A program made the position numbers and the translations under genes. A DNA stretch of 41,716 nt from assembly GCA_030749235.1 (NCBI GenBank), contig JASMKM010000013.1:1-41716 (forward strand), in the 5' to 3' direction. The notes beneath the pieces are model-generated. The model was given only the letters and a program-made list of their open reading frames with translations. It was not told the origin of the DNA and searched no databases. This DNA comes from Planctomycetota bacterium. GTDB taxonomy: Bacteria; Planctomycetota; UBA1135. Positions 33,185-41,603 of the stretch are shown here, piece after piece; the first letter of the stretch is position 1, and each line of letters starts with the position of its first letter.

Positions 33185-36100
33185 TTGCTTCTACTTCCCG
33201 CCGCCGCCCTTCTTTTCGCCGCGCTGCCAAGCCAGCAGCCGGGCCCTAAATACCGTCTTCCGACTGAAATCCTTCCTGCCACCATCGCGGAAGCATCTTC
33301 AGAAGGTGAAGATGCGATTGCCGATTTCAAGGTGCCCGAGGGCACAATCATCAGCCTGTTCGCAGCCGAACCGATGTTCGCGAATCCGGTCGCGCTTGAG
33401 GTCGATGTGCACGGGCGCGTGTTGGTCGCTGAGACCTTCCGTCAGGAGACCGAAGGGGTGCCGGACAACCGCACTTTCCCGGAATGGCTGGAGGACGATC
33501 TGCGCCTGCAGACGGCGGAGGAGCGCGCCGAGATGATGTTGCGTCATCATCCCGAGTCTGCCACCGAATGGACCGACCGCGAGGATCGCATTACCGCGCT
33601 GATCGATACCGACGGCGACGGTAGGGCCGATCAGGCCACGATCTTTGCATCGGGTTTCAGTGGCTTGTTGGATGGCACCGGCGCTGGACTGCTCGCCCGC
33701 GGAGATGATGTCTACTACACCTGCATCCCGAAGCTTTGGAAGCTGACCGATGCCGATCGCGATGGCGTCGCCGAAAGCGGGAGTGCTCTGCACCATGGCT
33801 ACGGCGTGCGTGTGGCCCTCCGCGGTCACGACCTACATGGTCTGGTGATTGGCCCTGACAGGCGCCTGTATTGGTCGATTGGTGACCGTGGTTACAACGT
33901 GATCACTGCCGACGGCAAGATTCTCGCCGAGCCAGGACGCGGCGCCGTATTCCGCTCCAAGCTGGATGGTTCCGAGTTGGAGGTTTTCGCGACCGGCCTG
34001 CGAAACCCGCAGGAGCTGGCCTTCGATGATTACGGCAACCTGTTCACGGTCGATAACAATTCCGACGCTGGTGATCAGGCGCGCTTGGTCTACCTGATGG
34101 AAGGGGGCGATAGCGGTTGGAGTATGAACTTCCAGTACCTGCCTGATCGCGGACCTTGGATGAGCGAGGAATGGTGGAAACCACAACCCGATGGCGAGGC
34201 CCATCCCGCCTTTCTTAACAAACCGCTGAAGAACATCACTGCCGGCCCTTCGGGGATGGCGGCTTATCCTGGCGTCGGCATGGGGCCGGGCATGGAGAAC
34301 AACTTCTTCATTTGCGATTTCCGCGGCGGCTCCAGTTACAGCGGCATCGTGCGCTTCACCGTCGAGCCGCAAGGCGGCGGCTTCCGATTCGGCGAACAGG
34401 AAGAATTGTGGTGGGGCATGTTGGTCACTGACATGTGCTTCGGCCCCAACGGCGACATGTATGCCAGCGATTGGGTCCAAGGCTGGGTAGGCCCCGGCAA
34501 GGGTCGGATTTATCGGGCCTCTTTCGAAGACGCCGACCAGAAGCTCAAGCGGGAGACCGCTGCCTTGTTGGCTGGCGACTTCAACACGCTTGAGACTGAA
34601 TATCTCGCGCAACTTTTACAGCATCCTGATCGTCGCGTTCGTTTCGAGGCGCAATGGGAGATGGTTGACCGCAGCGATCAGGCGACCTTGATCGCCGCTC
34701 TGGTCGATGGCGAGACCCAGTCACGCCTGCAAAAACTCGCGCGTCTGCATGCTACTTGGGGACTCGGCATGTTGCTGCCTGACGCAGCTGCAGCGACCAC
34801 CCTGCTCGCCGTGTTGCGGGACGACGACTCGGTCATCCGCGCTGCTGCATTGAAGGCCATGCGCGGACAACTTGAAGCTATACAGCTCGACGCCAGCGCC
34901 AAGACGCGGATTCTCAACGCCTTGAATGACGTCGACCTAAAGGTTCGTTGCGAAGCCGCCCTGCTGGTCGGTGAGATGACCGACGCCGGCGCCGGCCTAA
35001 GGATCCTCGATGCCCTTGACGACAAGTCCGCCGACGACCGCTTTGTCCTGCATGCGGCTTCCCAAGGTATGGCCAAGGCGCTCGATGCCAACAACCTGGT
35101 CACCTTCAACGGCAACCCGAATCCCAGGCATCGTCTCGCCGCAGTCTTGGCCTTGCGCTGGCAGCGGAGCGAAAAGCTCGCTTACTTCTTGGCAGACGCC
35201 GATCCGCGAGTCGCCGCGGAAGCTGCTTGTGCCATCTACGACCTGGAACTGACCGAGGCTTGGCCGAAGTTGGCCGCTACTTTGAAGCGTCACCAGGAAC
35301 TGCCGCGCTCGATGGTGCGCCGCGCCTTGGCCACAAGCCAACAACTCGGTCAGGCTGAGCATGCACAGATGATCTTCGACTTCGTCAACAGCGAAGGCGT
35401 CGATGCTGAACTGCTTAAGGAGGCACGCGAGTACATCGTCAATTGGGACCGTCCCGAGGAGTTTGACCCGATCCTCAATGAATCGCGCAGTTATGGCGAG
35501 CGCGCAAGTGACTGGTTTTACGACAAGGAACTCGATTTTCCGACCGCAGCGGTGCTCGATGCCGTGGATCGTGGACGCAAGGTCTTCGCTGAGAATATGG
35601 TGACGGGTTGCACCAAGTGCCACAGCATGAATGGCGTGACTCCGGACGGCGTATTGAACCCGGCAGGTCCTGACCTTTCGAGCATTGGCAACAAGATGAC
35701 TCCCGAGGAGATTCGCATTTCGATTCTCGATCCGGTCGACACCATCACCGAGGGCTTCGAGTTGCGCGACCCTGACGGCAATGTCGTACCGATATCGACC
35801 ATGCCGCCGACCTTCGGTTCGACCTTGAGCGAAGAGGAGTTGGATGATCTCGTCACCTTCCTGGCTGCACAGAAGCAGACGCGTCGCATTCTCGTGCACA
35901 TCGACTCGCAGGGATATGAGCACGCCGTCTGCAAGGCCGGCAAGGATGGCCTGTCGCTTGTAGAGCGGAATATGTTGTCTTGGGCCGAGAAAGATGCACG
36001 TTACGAGGTCGTGGTCGATCGCGGTTACGACCGCTTCACCAAGGAGGGCTTAGCCGAGTTTGACGCGGTGTTCTTCTACACCACCGGCGAGCTGCCGATG

Positions 36101-37267
36101 ACGGAAGAGATGAAGAAGGCTTTGATTGAATACGTGCGCGGCGGCGGAGTCTTTTCTGGTGCTCATTGCGCTACTGACACCTTCTACGAATGGGCTGAAT
36201 ACGGCGACATGATCGGCGGTTACTTCGATGGCCACCCATGGCATGAGGAAGTGAAGATGGTGGTGGAAGCGCCGATGCATCCGTCCACGCGCCACCTGAA
36301 GACCGGCTTCACCTTCACCGACGAGATCTACCAGTTTTGTAACCCCTACAGCCGTTCGCGTCAGACCGTCTTGTTGTCGCTCGACACTGAGCACGCCGAC
36401 ATGACCAAGGAATCAATCAAGCGCACCGATGGTGATTTCGCCATCAGTTGGGAGCGCGCGGAAGGGAACGGTGCGGTTTTCTATACTTCGCTTGGCCACC
36501 GCGCCGAAGTATGGAATGCTGATTGGTTTCGCATCCACTTGATGGAGGGGATCCTCACCGCGATCGCGCGCCAGCCAACCCCGCCGGCCGTCGAGCAGCA
36601 GGGCTACTTCATCGACCTAGGCGCCGGCCAGAAGATGCGCATGCTGCCGGTTACCGGCGCGGACAGCAAGACCTTCTGGATTTCGGCGACCGAGGTGACT
36701 TGGGAACAGTACGACCGTTTCTTCCTGCGCGAAGACGAGCAGGTCAAGGCGGATGGCATCACTGGCCCGAGCAAGTCGGTGTTCCCGGTCACGCGAGGCT
36801 TTGGCCACGACGGCTACCCTGCCTTAGGCATGACCTTCAACGCCGCCAACGAGTTCTGCCGATGGCTGAATCTTAGTGGCCAAGGCACCTTCCGCTTGCC
36901 GACGGAAGAGGAGTGGAAAATCGCTGCCGGTGCAGCACCGAGGGCCGAGCAGGTCGATGACTACACCTGGCATTCGGTCAACTCCGATATCGCACCGCAT
37001 CGCGTCGGCACCAAAAAGCCGAACCGCTTGGGTATCCATGACATGTTCGGCAACGTCGCGGAATGGGTGACCAGCTCGAACCCCAAAGGCCGTCTGATGG
37101 GTGGTAGCTACCAGGATTCGGCTAGTTCGATGACTCCGGATCACTCCGCTGATTACCATATCTCCTGGCAGGAGCGCGATCCGCAATGGCCGAAGAGTGT
37201 TTGGTGGATGTCGGATGGCGGCTTCTCCGGCTTCCGCGTTGTTACCCTTGATGGCCCGACGGAATGA
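33185..37267 (+). CDS. Secreted multidomain protein: dehydrogenase-type propeller, HEAT repeats, cytochrome c, ThuA, FGE-like domain
   Basis: A 1360-residue protein. A signal peptide (MLLLPAAALLFAALPS, TTG start; a stop lies just upstream, so no earlier start) is followed by a PVC-type membrane-bound-dehydrogenase beta-propeller (~45-440; IDTDGDGRAD, TGLRNPQELAFDDYGNLFTVDN), HEAT repeats (~450-760), and a c-type cytochrome domain with haem motif C809-T-K-C812-H813. A ThuA-like domain (~897-1125; VHIDSQGYEHAV, GGVFSGAHCATDTF) and an FGE/SUMF1-fold domain (~1135-1357; TEVTWEQYDRF, FRLPTEEEWKIAAG, DMFGNVAEWV) complete it. The FGE-like part lacks the catalytic Cys pair (GGSYQDSAS instead of a Cys-containing segment), so it is probably structural. 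Likely extracytoplasmic carbohydrate oxidation; substrate unknown. Confidence 0.85.
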   Translation: MLLLPAAALLFAALPSQQPGPKYRLPTEILPATIAEASSEGEDAIADFKVPEGTIISLFAAEPMFANPVALEVDVHGRVLVAETFRQETEGVPDNRTFPEWLEDDLRLQTAEERAEMMLRHHPESATEWTDREDRITALIDTDGDGRADQATIFASGFSGLLDGTGAGLLARGDDVYYTCIPKLWKLTDADRDGVAESGSALHHGYGVRVALRGHDLHGLVIGPDRRLYWSIGDRGYNVITADGKILAEPGRGAVFRSKLDGSELEVFATGLRNPQELAFDDYGNLFTVDNNSDAGDQARLVYLMEGGDSGWSMNFQYLPDRGPWMSEEWWKPQPDGEAHPAFLNKPLKNITAGPSGMAAYPGVGMGPGMENNFFICDFRGGSSYSGIVRFTVEPQGGGFRFGEQEELWWGMLVTDMCFGPNGDMYASDWVQGWVGPGKGRIYRASFEDADQKLKRETAALLAGDFNTLETEYLAQLLQHPDRRVRFEAQWEMVDRSDQATLIAALVDGETQSRLQKLARLHATWGLGMLLPDAAAATTLLAVLRDDDSVIRAAALKAMRGQLEAIQLDASAKTRILNALNDVDLKVRCEAALLVGEMTDAGAGLRILDALDDKSADDRFVLHAASQGMAKALDANNLVTFNGNPNPRHRLAAVLALRWQRSEKLAYFLADADPRVAAEAACAIYDLELTEAWPKLAATLKRHQELPRSMVRRALATSQQLGQAEHAQMIFDFVNSEGVDAELLKEAREYIVNWDRPEEFDPILNESRSYGERASDWFYDKELDFPTAAVLDAVDRGRKVFAENMVTGCTKCHSMNGVTPDGVLNPAGPDLSSIGNKMTPEEIRISILDPVDTITEGFELRDPDGNVVPISTMPPTFGSTLSEEELDDLVTFLAAQKQTRRILVHIDSQGYEHAVCKAGKDGLSLVERNMLSWAEKDARYEVVVDRGYDRFTKEGLAEFDAVFFYTTGELPMTEEMKKALIEYVRGGGVFSGAHCATDTFYEWAEYGDMIGGYFDGHPWHEEVKMVVEAPMHPSTRHLKTGFTFTDEIYQFCNPYSRSRQTVLLSLDTEHADMTKESIKRTDGDFAISWERAEGNGAVFYTSLGHRAEVWNADWFRIHLMEGILTAIARQPTPPAVEQQGYFIDLGAGQKMRMLPVTGADSKTFWISATEVTWEQYDRFFLREDEQVKADGITGPSKSVFPVTRGFGHDGYPALGMTFNAANEFCRWLNLSGQGTFRLPTEEEWKIAAGAAPRAEQVDDYTWHSVNSDIAPHRVGTKKPNRLGIHDMFGNVAEWVTSSNPKGRLMGGSYQDSASSMTPDHSADYHISWQERDPQWPKSVWWMSDGGFSGFRVVTLDGPTE

Positions 37268-37277
37268 CCGTCGGGCC
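37253..37277 (+). terminator. Perfect hairpin straddling the stop codon of the multidomain gene
   Basis: Ten-base arms GGCCCGACGG and CCGTCGGGCC with a 5-nt loop; the TGA stop (37265-37267) is in the loop. It is very stable and G+C-rich with no T-run after it. It may terminate or protect the 4-kb mRNA while letting some transcription reach the oxidoreductase gene 89 bp on. Confidence 0.6.
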
Positions 37278-37355
37278 GAATCGCGACCGGCTTCGCCGAC
37301 TTGAACCGCGTTCCTCGACTGTAGACAAAACAGTTTCTCGAATCACTTCGAACCG

Positions 37356-38633
37356 ATGACCCACGAACTTCCAAGACGACAGTTTCTCAAGGCGACGGGT
37401 GCAGGCGTCGCCGCCCTGCCCTTCGCAGGCCTCGCTTGCGCGCTCGCTGGCAAGCCGATGACCGGTCCACTACGCGTAGGCTTGGTCGGTTGCGGTGGCC
37501 GCGGCACCGGTGCTGCCATGCAGGCCTTGAGCGCCGACAAAGAGGCCATCCTCTGGTCTGTCGGGGATCTGTTCGCCGATCGTCTCGAGAGCAGCTTGGG
37601 TGGACTGAAGGAGAACTATGGCGACCGCGTGCAGATCCCGGAAGAGCGTCGCTTCGTCGGCTTCCATGCCTACCAAAAGGTCATCGAGCAGGTCGACGTC
37701 ATCCTGTTTGCCACACCTCCCGCCTTCCGTCCAATGCATCTTGCCGCTGCGGTTGAAGCCGACCTGCATGTGTTCTGCGAGAAGCCAGTCGCAGTGGATG
37801 CCCATGGTGTCCGCTCGGTTCTGGAGACGGCAAGGCTTGCGCAACAGAAGGGCTTGTCGTTAGCCAGCGGTTTCTGCTGGCGCGCCGCCAATGGGCACCG
37901 TGCGATCTATAACCGCGTGCACCAAGGTGGTATCGGCGATGTTCGCCACGTCTACGGCACCTATCTCGGTGGCGGCCTTTGGTACAAGGCGCGCCAAGCC
38001 AATTGGACCGACATGGAATATCAGCTGCGCAACTGGCTCTACTACACTGCGCTCAGCGGTGATCACATCACGGAGCAGGCCGTGCACAGTGTCGACAAGA
38101 TTATGTGGGCGAAGAACGACGAGCCGCCGATCAGCTGCACCGCCACTGGTGGTCGCCAGGTCCGTACCGAAGCCAAGTGGGGCAACATCTACGACCACTT
38201 TGGCGTGATGTACGAATGGGCCGACGGCTCTATGGGTCACCTACAGTGCCGCCAGCAAAACGGCGCGCATTCGGAGAACCTCGACCGCATCATCGGCTCT
38301 AACGGCGTCGCTTATGTCGACGGTTGGGCAGGTAAGTTCACGATTAAGGGTAAGGCGCCTTGGCAATACGACGGCCCAGGCAACAACATGTACCAGACCG
38401 AACATGATGAATTGTTTGCCAGCATCCGCTCCGGTGGCGCGCTGAACCAAGGTCAGGACATGGCGCACAGCACCTTGGCCGCTTTGATGGGTCGCATGTC
38501 AGCCTATACCGGGCAGCGCATCACTTGGGAGCAGGCACTCAACTCTGAAGAGCGCCTCACTCCAGACAAGTGGGAATTCGGGCCAGGCCTACCGGCACCG
38601 ATCTCCCAGCCGGGCCAAACCAAGTTCCAGTAG
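37356..38633 (+). CDS. Tat-exported Gfo/Idh/MocA-family oxidoreductase
   Basis: A 425-residue NAD(P)-dependent oxidoreductase. The N-terminus PRRQFLKATGAG is a twin-arginine signal followed by a hydrophobic stretch ending in GLACALAG. The Rossmann fold begins at LRVGLVGCGGRGTGA, and the family's EKPVAVD, with the catalytic-lysine region, is present. The C-terminal beta-sheet domain contains GDHITEQAVHSVD, whose His is typical of the active site. Such exported members are abundant in planctomycetes, and several act on sugars or inositols. It lies directly after the propeller/ThuA protein; ThuA and Gfo/Idh pairs are linked elsewhere to 3-keto-sugar chemistry, which suggests a joint pathway (inference). 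Confidence 0.9.
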   Translation: MTHELPRRQFLKATGAGVAALPFAGLACALAGKPMTGPLRVGLVGCGGRGTGAAMQALSADKEAILWSVGDLFADRLESSLGGLKENYGDRVQIPEERRFVGFHAYQKVIEQVDVILFATPPAFRPMHLAAAVEADLHVFCEKPVAVDAHGVRSVLETARLAQQKGLSLASGFCWRAANGHRAIYNRVHQGGIGDVRHVYGTYLGGGLWYKARQANWTDMEYQLRNWLYYTALSGDHITEQAVHSVDKIMWAKNDEPPISCTATGGRQVRTEAKWGNIYDHFGVMYEWADGSMGHLQCRQQNGAHSENLDRIIGSNGVAYVDGWAGKFTIKGKAPWQYDGPGNNMYQTEHDELFASIRSGGALNQGQDMAHSTLAALMGRMSAYTGQRITWEQALNSEERLTPDKWEFGPGLPAPISQPGQTKFQ

Positions 38634-38670
38634 GCTTCCGCCTCAGGAACAGTGAGCAAAGGACGGCTTC

Positions 38671-38693
38671 AGGAACCCCAGACTGGAGTTCCT
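38671..38693. terminator. Bidirectional terminator-like hairpin between convergent genes
   Basis: Arms AGGAACCCC and GGAGTTCCT (one mismatch, 5-nt loop) sit between the stops of the convergent oxidoreductase and sulfatase-fold genes, touching the latter's stop codon. Position fits a shared terminator, though T-runs are short (TT, AA). Confidence 0.45.
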
Positions 38694-40423
38694 TAATCCT
38701 CAAGCTCGATCCACGGCACCGCCTTCGGGTCGAGGTAGGTATTCTCCTCGCCGCTGGTGGTGTCGCCATCCTCGGCGTAGCCCATTTCAGACAGCGCCAC
38801 CTTTTCCTCCGCGGACAGTTCGGCCGACACCAAGGCGTTCATGTCGCGCTCGATAATCCACCCCTCGGCGTTCATGCGGGCCCGTATCTGGTCGAAAAGA
38901 GCACGCTTTTGGCTGGCGATGTTGTGATGCTCGCCCGGGTCGGCCGGTAGATGGAACAGCCAACCGCGCTTCGGTGAGAGGTCTTCTTGCCACATGGCCG
39001 ACACGATCATCTTGTAGTCATCATGGCGGAAGGCGCGCAGCGCACCGGCGGGTCCGGACAGCGGTGAACCGAGGTGATCGGTCTCTGAGAAGGCCGGACG
39101 ATCTTGAAGACCACTGGCTTTGGCAAAGAAGGGAGTCAGCGACTCGCCGACCATCGGCAGCGCACCTTCGGGCCATTGGAGGCCAGCAGCATCGAGCAGG
39201 GTAGGCAGTACATCAAGATGACGCACCTGCTCATCATGGCTGCCCGAACTCCATCCCATCTTCTCGCCAAGCGCCGGGCTCCAGGCGAATTGCATGGGTA
39301 CGAGGATCAACTCGTCGTGAAGGGAGTGGCCATGGCCAAGGTCGCCGTGGTCAAGGAACTCTTCGCCATGGTCGGAGACGATGACAACCAGGATGTCGTC
39401 GCGTTCGGCCAGGAGCCCTTCGACGAACTCACCGACCTGATCATCCAGGTAGCGGATCTCTTCGGCATAGGACAGGCGCAAACTTTCCACCTGCTTTGGT
39501 GTGAAGGTGTCGACCTCACGGTTTCGGAAGGCAATTTCTGCCGGGCCATCGAGATGAGCCTCGATGCCGGTCTGATTGAACATGCCCTCGTACTCTGGTG
39601 CCGGGTCGTAAGGATAGTGCGCGTCGTTGAGGTGTAGGTACAGGAAGGAGGCACGGTCGGATGCGGCCAACCATTCCTTAGCAGTGGCGATTAGCGGTTC
39701 GGCAGTGCTGGTGGCATCGTGCACGAAAAACTGGAAGCCAGGAGCGAAACCGAATACCGGCGTGATGTTCGGGTTCGACGAAAGCGCCAAGGTGCGATAG
39801 CCACTGGAAGCGAAGGCCTCTCCAGCGGTGCGCATCTTCGGATTTAAGAAGGTGCTGCGCGTGGTGGCCTCATGCGCGGTCGGAATCTGGCTGGTCAAAA
39901 GCGTGCCGACCGAAGGCTTTGTCCATGGGGCCTGGGTGATGGTCTGCGTGAAGGCAGCACCATCGCGAGCCAACGCATCCATACGCGGCGAGGTGTTCAA
40001 TTCACTGCCGCCCCAGCCGACATGGTCCAGGCGTAGCGAATCCAACAGGATGAAAATCACCGTTGGCTTGTCGTCGGTGTTGGGCGACAGCACGCGACTT
40101 ACGGCCAGCGGCATGATCGCCAGGCTGACGCAAAGTGCGCAGACGAGAGGCTTGGCGAAGAAATCAAATGCCGCGTGGAAAGCACGCAGGGGGACTGAGC
40201 GGTTAGACTTGGTAAAGTTCGCGAGAACCACGACTAAAAGAGCTAATGCAGCCGCATACCATAAGCGCCGTCCACCAGGATCGGAGGCCCAAGTGAGCCA
40301 GAAAAGCCATCCGTCGCCAGCCTCCGACCACCCTTCGGAAGACCACATCCCGAACGCCCGCCAGGCGCCGGTGAGCGCAGACGCCAGTGCGATTGAGGAG
40401 ACGAAAAACAGTAGTTTTCCCAT
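38693..40423 (-). CDS. Membrane-anchored sulfatase-fold hydrolase lacking the formylglycine residue
   Basis: A 576-residue alkaline-phosphatase-superfamily protein. Three or four membrane segments occupy ~residues 1-110 (GKLLFFVSSIALASALTGAW; WYAAALALLVVVLANF; PLVCALCVSLAIMPLAV). The catalytic domain begins with the metal-binding Asp in FILLDSLRLDH, then H/D motifs in SDHGEEFLDHGDLGHGHSLHD. Where sulfatases have C/S-x-P-S-R, it has T168-K-P-S-V, so it cannot form formylglycine; Thr serves as nucleophile in phosphoethanolamine and phosphoglycerol transferases. A phosphodiester/phosphotransferase role at the outer face of the membrane is therefore more likely than sulfatase (inference). The start at 40423 fits the first membrane helix and a possible promoter just upstream. 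Confidence 0.85.
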   Translation of the reverse strand: MGKLLFFVSSIALASALTGAWRAFGMWSSEGWSEAGDGWLFWLTWASDPGGRRLWYAAALALLVVVLANFTKSNRSVPLRAFHAAFDFFAKPLVCALCVSLAIMPLAVSRVLSPNTDDKPTVIFILLDSLRLDHVGWGGSELNTSPRMDALARDGAAFTQTITQAPWTKPSVGTLLTSQIPTAHEATTRSTFLNPKMRTAGEAFASSGYRTLALSSNPNITPVFGFAPGFQFFVHDATSTAEPLIATAKEWLAASDRASFLYLHLNDAHYPYDPAPEYEGMFNQTGIEAHLDGPAEIAFRNREVDTFTPKQVESLRLSYAEEIRYLDDQVGEFVEGLLAERDDILVVIVSDHGEEFLDHGDLGHGHSLHDELILVPMQFAWSPALGEKMGWSSGSHDEQVRHLDVLPTLLDAAGLQWPEGALPMVGESLTPFFAKASGLQDRPAFSETDHLGSPLSGPAGALRAFRHDDYKMIVSAMWQEDLSPKRGWLFHLPADPGEHHNIASQKRALFDQIRARMNAEGWIIERDMNALVSAELSAEEKVALSEMGYAEDGDTTSGEENTYLDPKAVPWIELED

Positions 40424-41576
40424 GGATGTGAAACAGTATATCCCACCTGCGCGGCCTCCCAAGGAATCTGACACGGTGGAATATGTTCAGGCAACGCGGG
40501 AGGACGGCCCGGCTATCAACGCTCTGTACAACAAGGTGTTCCAGATGGGCCGCAGCTTGGATCATTATGAGTGGAAATACTGGCGCAATCCGGCGGGCCC
40601 CCCAACGGGCATGTTGGCCCGCGACAAGCAAACGGGTCGCTGCATCGCCACCGGCATCGGCCAGCGCCGACGTGCATGGGTCAACGGCAAGGACAGCTAC
40701 GGCGCCTTGCTCTGCGAGAGTGCTTCGGATCCGGATGATCGTGCCGGCGGCCACGTATGGCGCAAGGTCATGCTCGGTTTTGGGGTCAGCACCAACGACG
40801 ATCACGGCATCGTCTGGGCGTATGGGGGGCAGTCTTCGGATGCCGCGATCAAGATTGGCAGTCGCTGGTTCGGATATCGCATCATGATGGAGCTGGTACC
40901 TTGGGAGATTCGTCTCGGTACGCGATCCTCCTTACGACGCCATCTCGGCATCTTCGACGGCATTTTGGGCACCATCGTCGCCCCTATCCTGGACCGCCTC
41001 TACCGGGCCCGTTGGCGCAAACGCGATTTTGGCCTCCAGACCGCCGAGGTCACCCGCTTTGGCCCCGATTACGATGAGTTGTGGGAGCGTTATCGTGATC
41101 TCTATCCGGCATGTTTCTACCGTAATGCCGAGACCCTGAACTGGCGTTATATCGACAACCCGTTATGGAAGCACCGTGTGATCGAGGCACGGCGCGATGG
41201 TCAGATTGTGGGCTACATGGTATGGCGCGAGTGGAACGATCACGGCGCGATGATTTCAACGGTTCTGGATTTCTGGCACGGCAAGGATCAGGAGGTCATG
41301 CAGACCTTGATTGACGCCGCACGTCGCAAGGCACTGGCCGGTGGCAGCGTCTTCCTGCGATTCGCCCTGCAAGAGGGTGGTCCGGAACATCAGGCCTTCC
41401 AATCCTTTCGTTCGGGTCGCAAGAGCCCGCATGAACGGGTAGACAAGATCATCTGCACGCCGATGCCGGGCTCCACACCGATGGATCAGCCCATGGAAGC
41501 CTATGAACAACTCGGTACGGTGTTGTTCGGCAAGAACTGGTTCTATACCCAGGGCGATTGCGATTACCGCGATTGA
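40422..41576 (+). CDS. GNAT-family N-acetyltransferase-like protein
   Basis: A 384-residue protein with an N-terminal acetyltransferase-type motif, YNKVFQMGRSLDHYEWKYWRN, followed by a GMLARDKQTGRCIATGIGQRR strand and a second half (WRYIDNPLWKHRVIEARRDGQIVGYMVWRE) that looks like another GNAT-like unit; a tandem or FemAB-like arrangement is possible. Such proteins are frequent in polysaccharide or exopolysaccharide loci. The substrate is unknown. The ATG at 40422 lies in the same CCATGG as the start of the divergent sulfatase-fold gene, so one of the two starts may be wrong; a GTG at 40428 would be an alternative. No good ribosome-binding site precedes it. Confidence 0.75.
   Translation: MDVKQYIPPARPPKESDTVEYVQATREDGPAINALYNKVFQMGRSLDHYEWKYWRNPAGPPTGMLARDKQTGRCIATGIGQRRRAWVNGKDSYGALLCESASDPDDRAGGHVWRKVMLGFGVSTNDDHGIVWAYGGQSSDAAIKIGSRWFGYRIMMELVPWEIRLGTRSSLRRHLGIFDGILGTIVAPILDRLYRARWRKRDFGLQTAEVTRFGPDYDELWERYRDLYPACFYRNAETLNWRYIDNPLWKHRVIEARRDGQIVGYMVWREWNDHGAMISTVLDFWHGKDQEVMQTLIDAARRKALAGGSVFLRFALQEGGPEHQAFQSFRSGRKSPHERVDKIICTPMPGSTPMDQPMEAYEQLGTVLFGKNWFYTQGDCDYRD
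40435..40462 (-). promoter_or_regulatory. Possible promoter of the sulfatase-fold gene
   Basis: On the minus strand, TTGGGA (-35-like) and TATACT (-10-like) are 16 bases apart and end 12 bases before the ATG at 40423, implying a very short leader. It lies inside the first codons of the divergent GNAT-like gene. Confidence 0.35.
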
Positions 41577-41603
41577 GATTAACGACTGGCGGTCGATAAA
41601 GGC

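Noticed and set aside
34997-35923. A 308-codon minus-strand frame
   Set aside because: Antisense to the multidomain gene with no recognisable domain.
36580-37267. Functional formylglycine-generating enzyme
   Set aside because: The C-terminal fold matches but the catalytic Cys pair is absent.
39828-41576. A long plus-strand frame extending the GNAT-like gene 198 codons upstream
   Set aside because: The upstream part is antisense to the sulfatase-fold gene and has no protein-like motifs; GNAT similarity begins after 40422.
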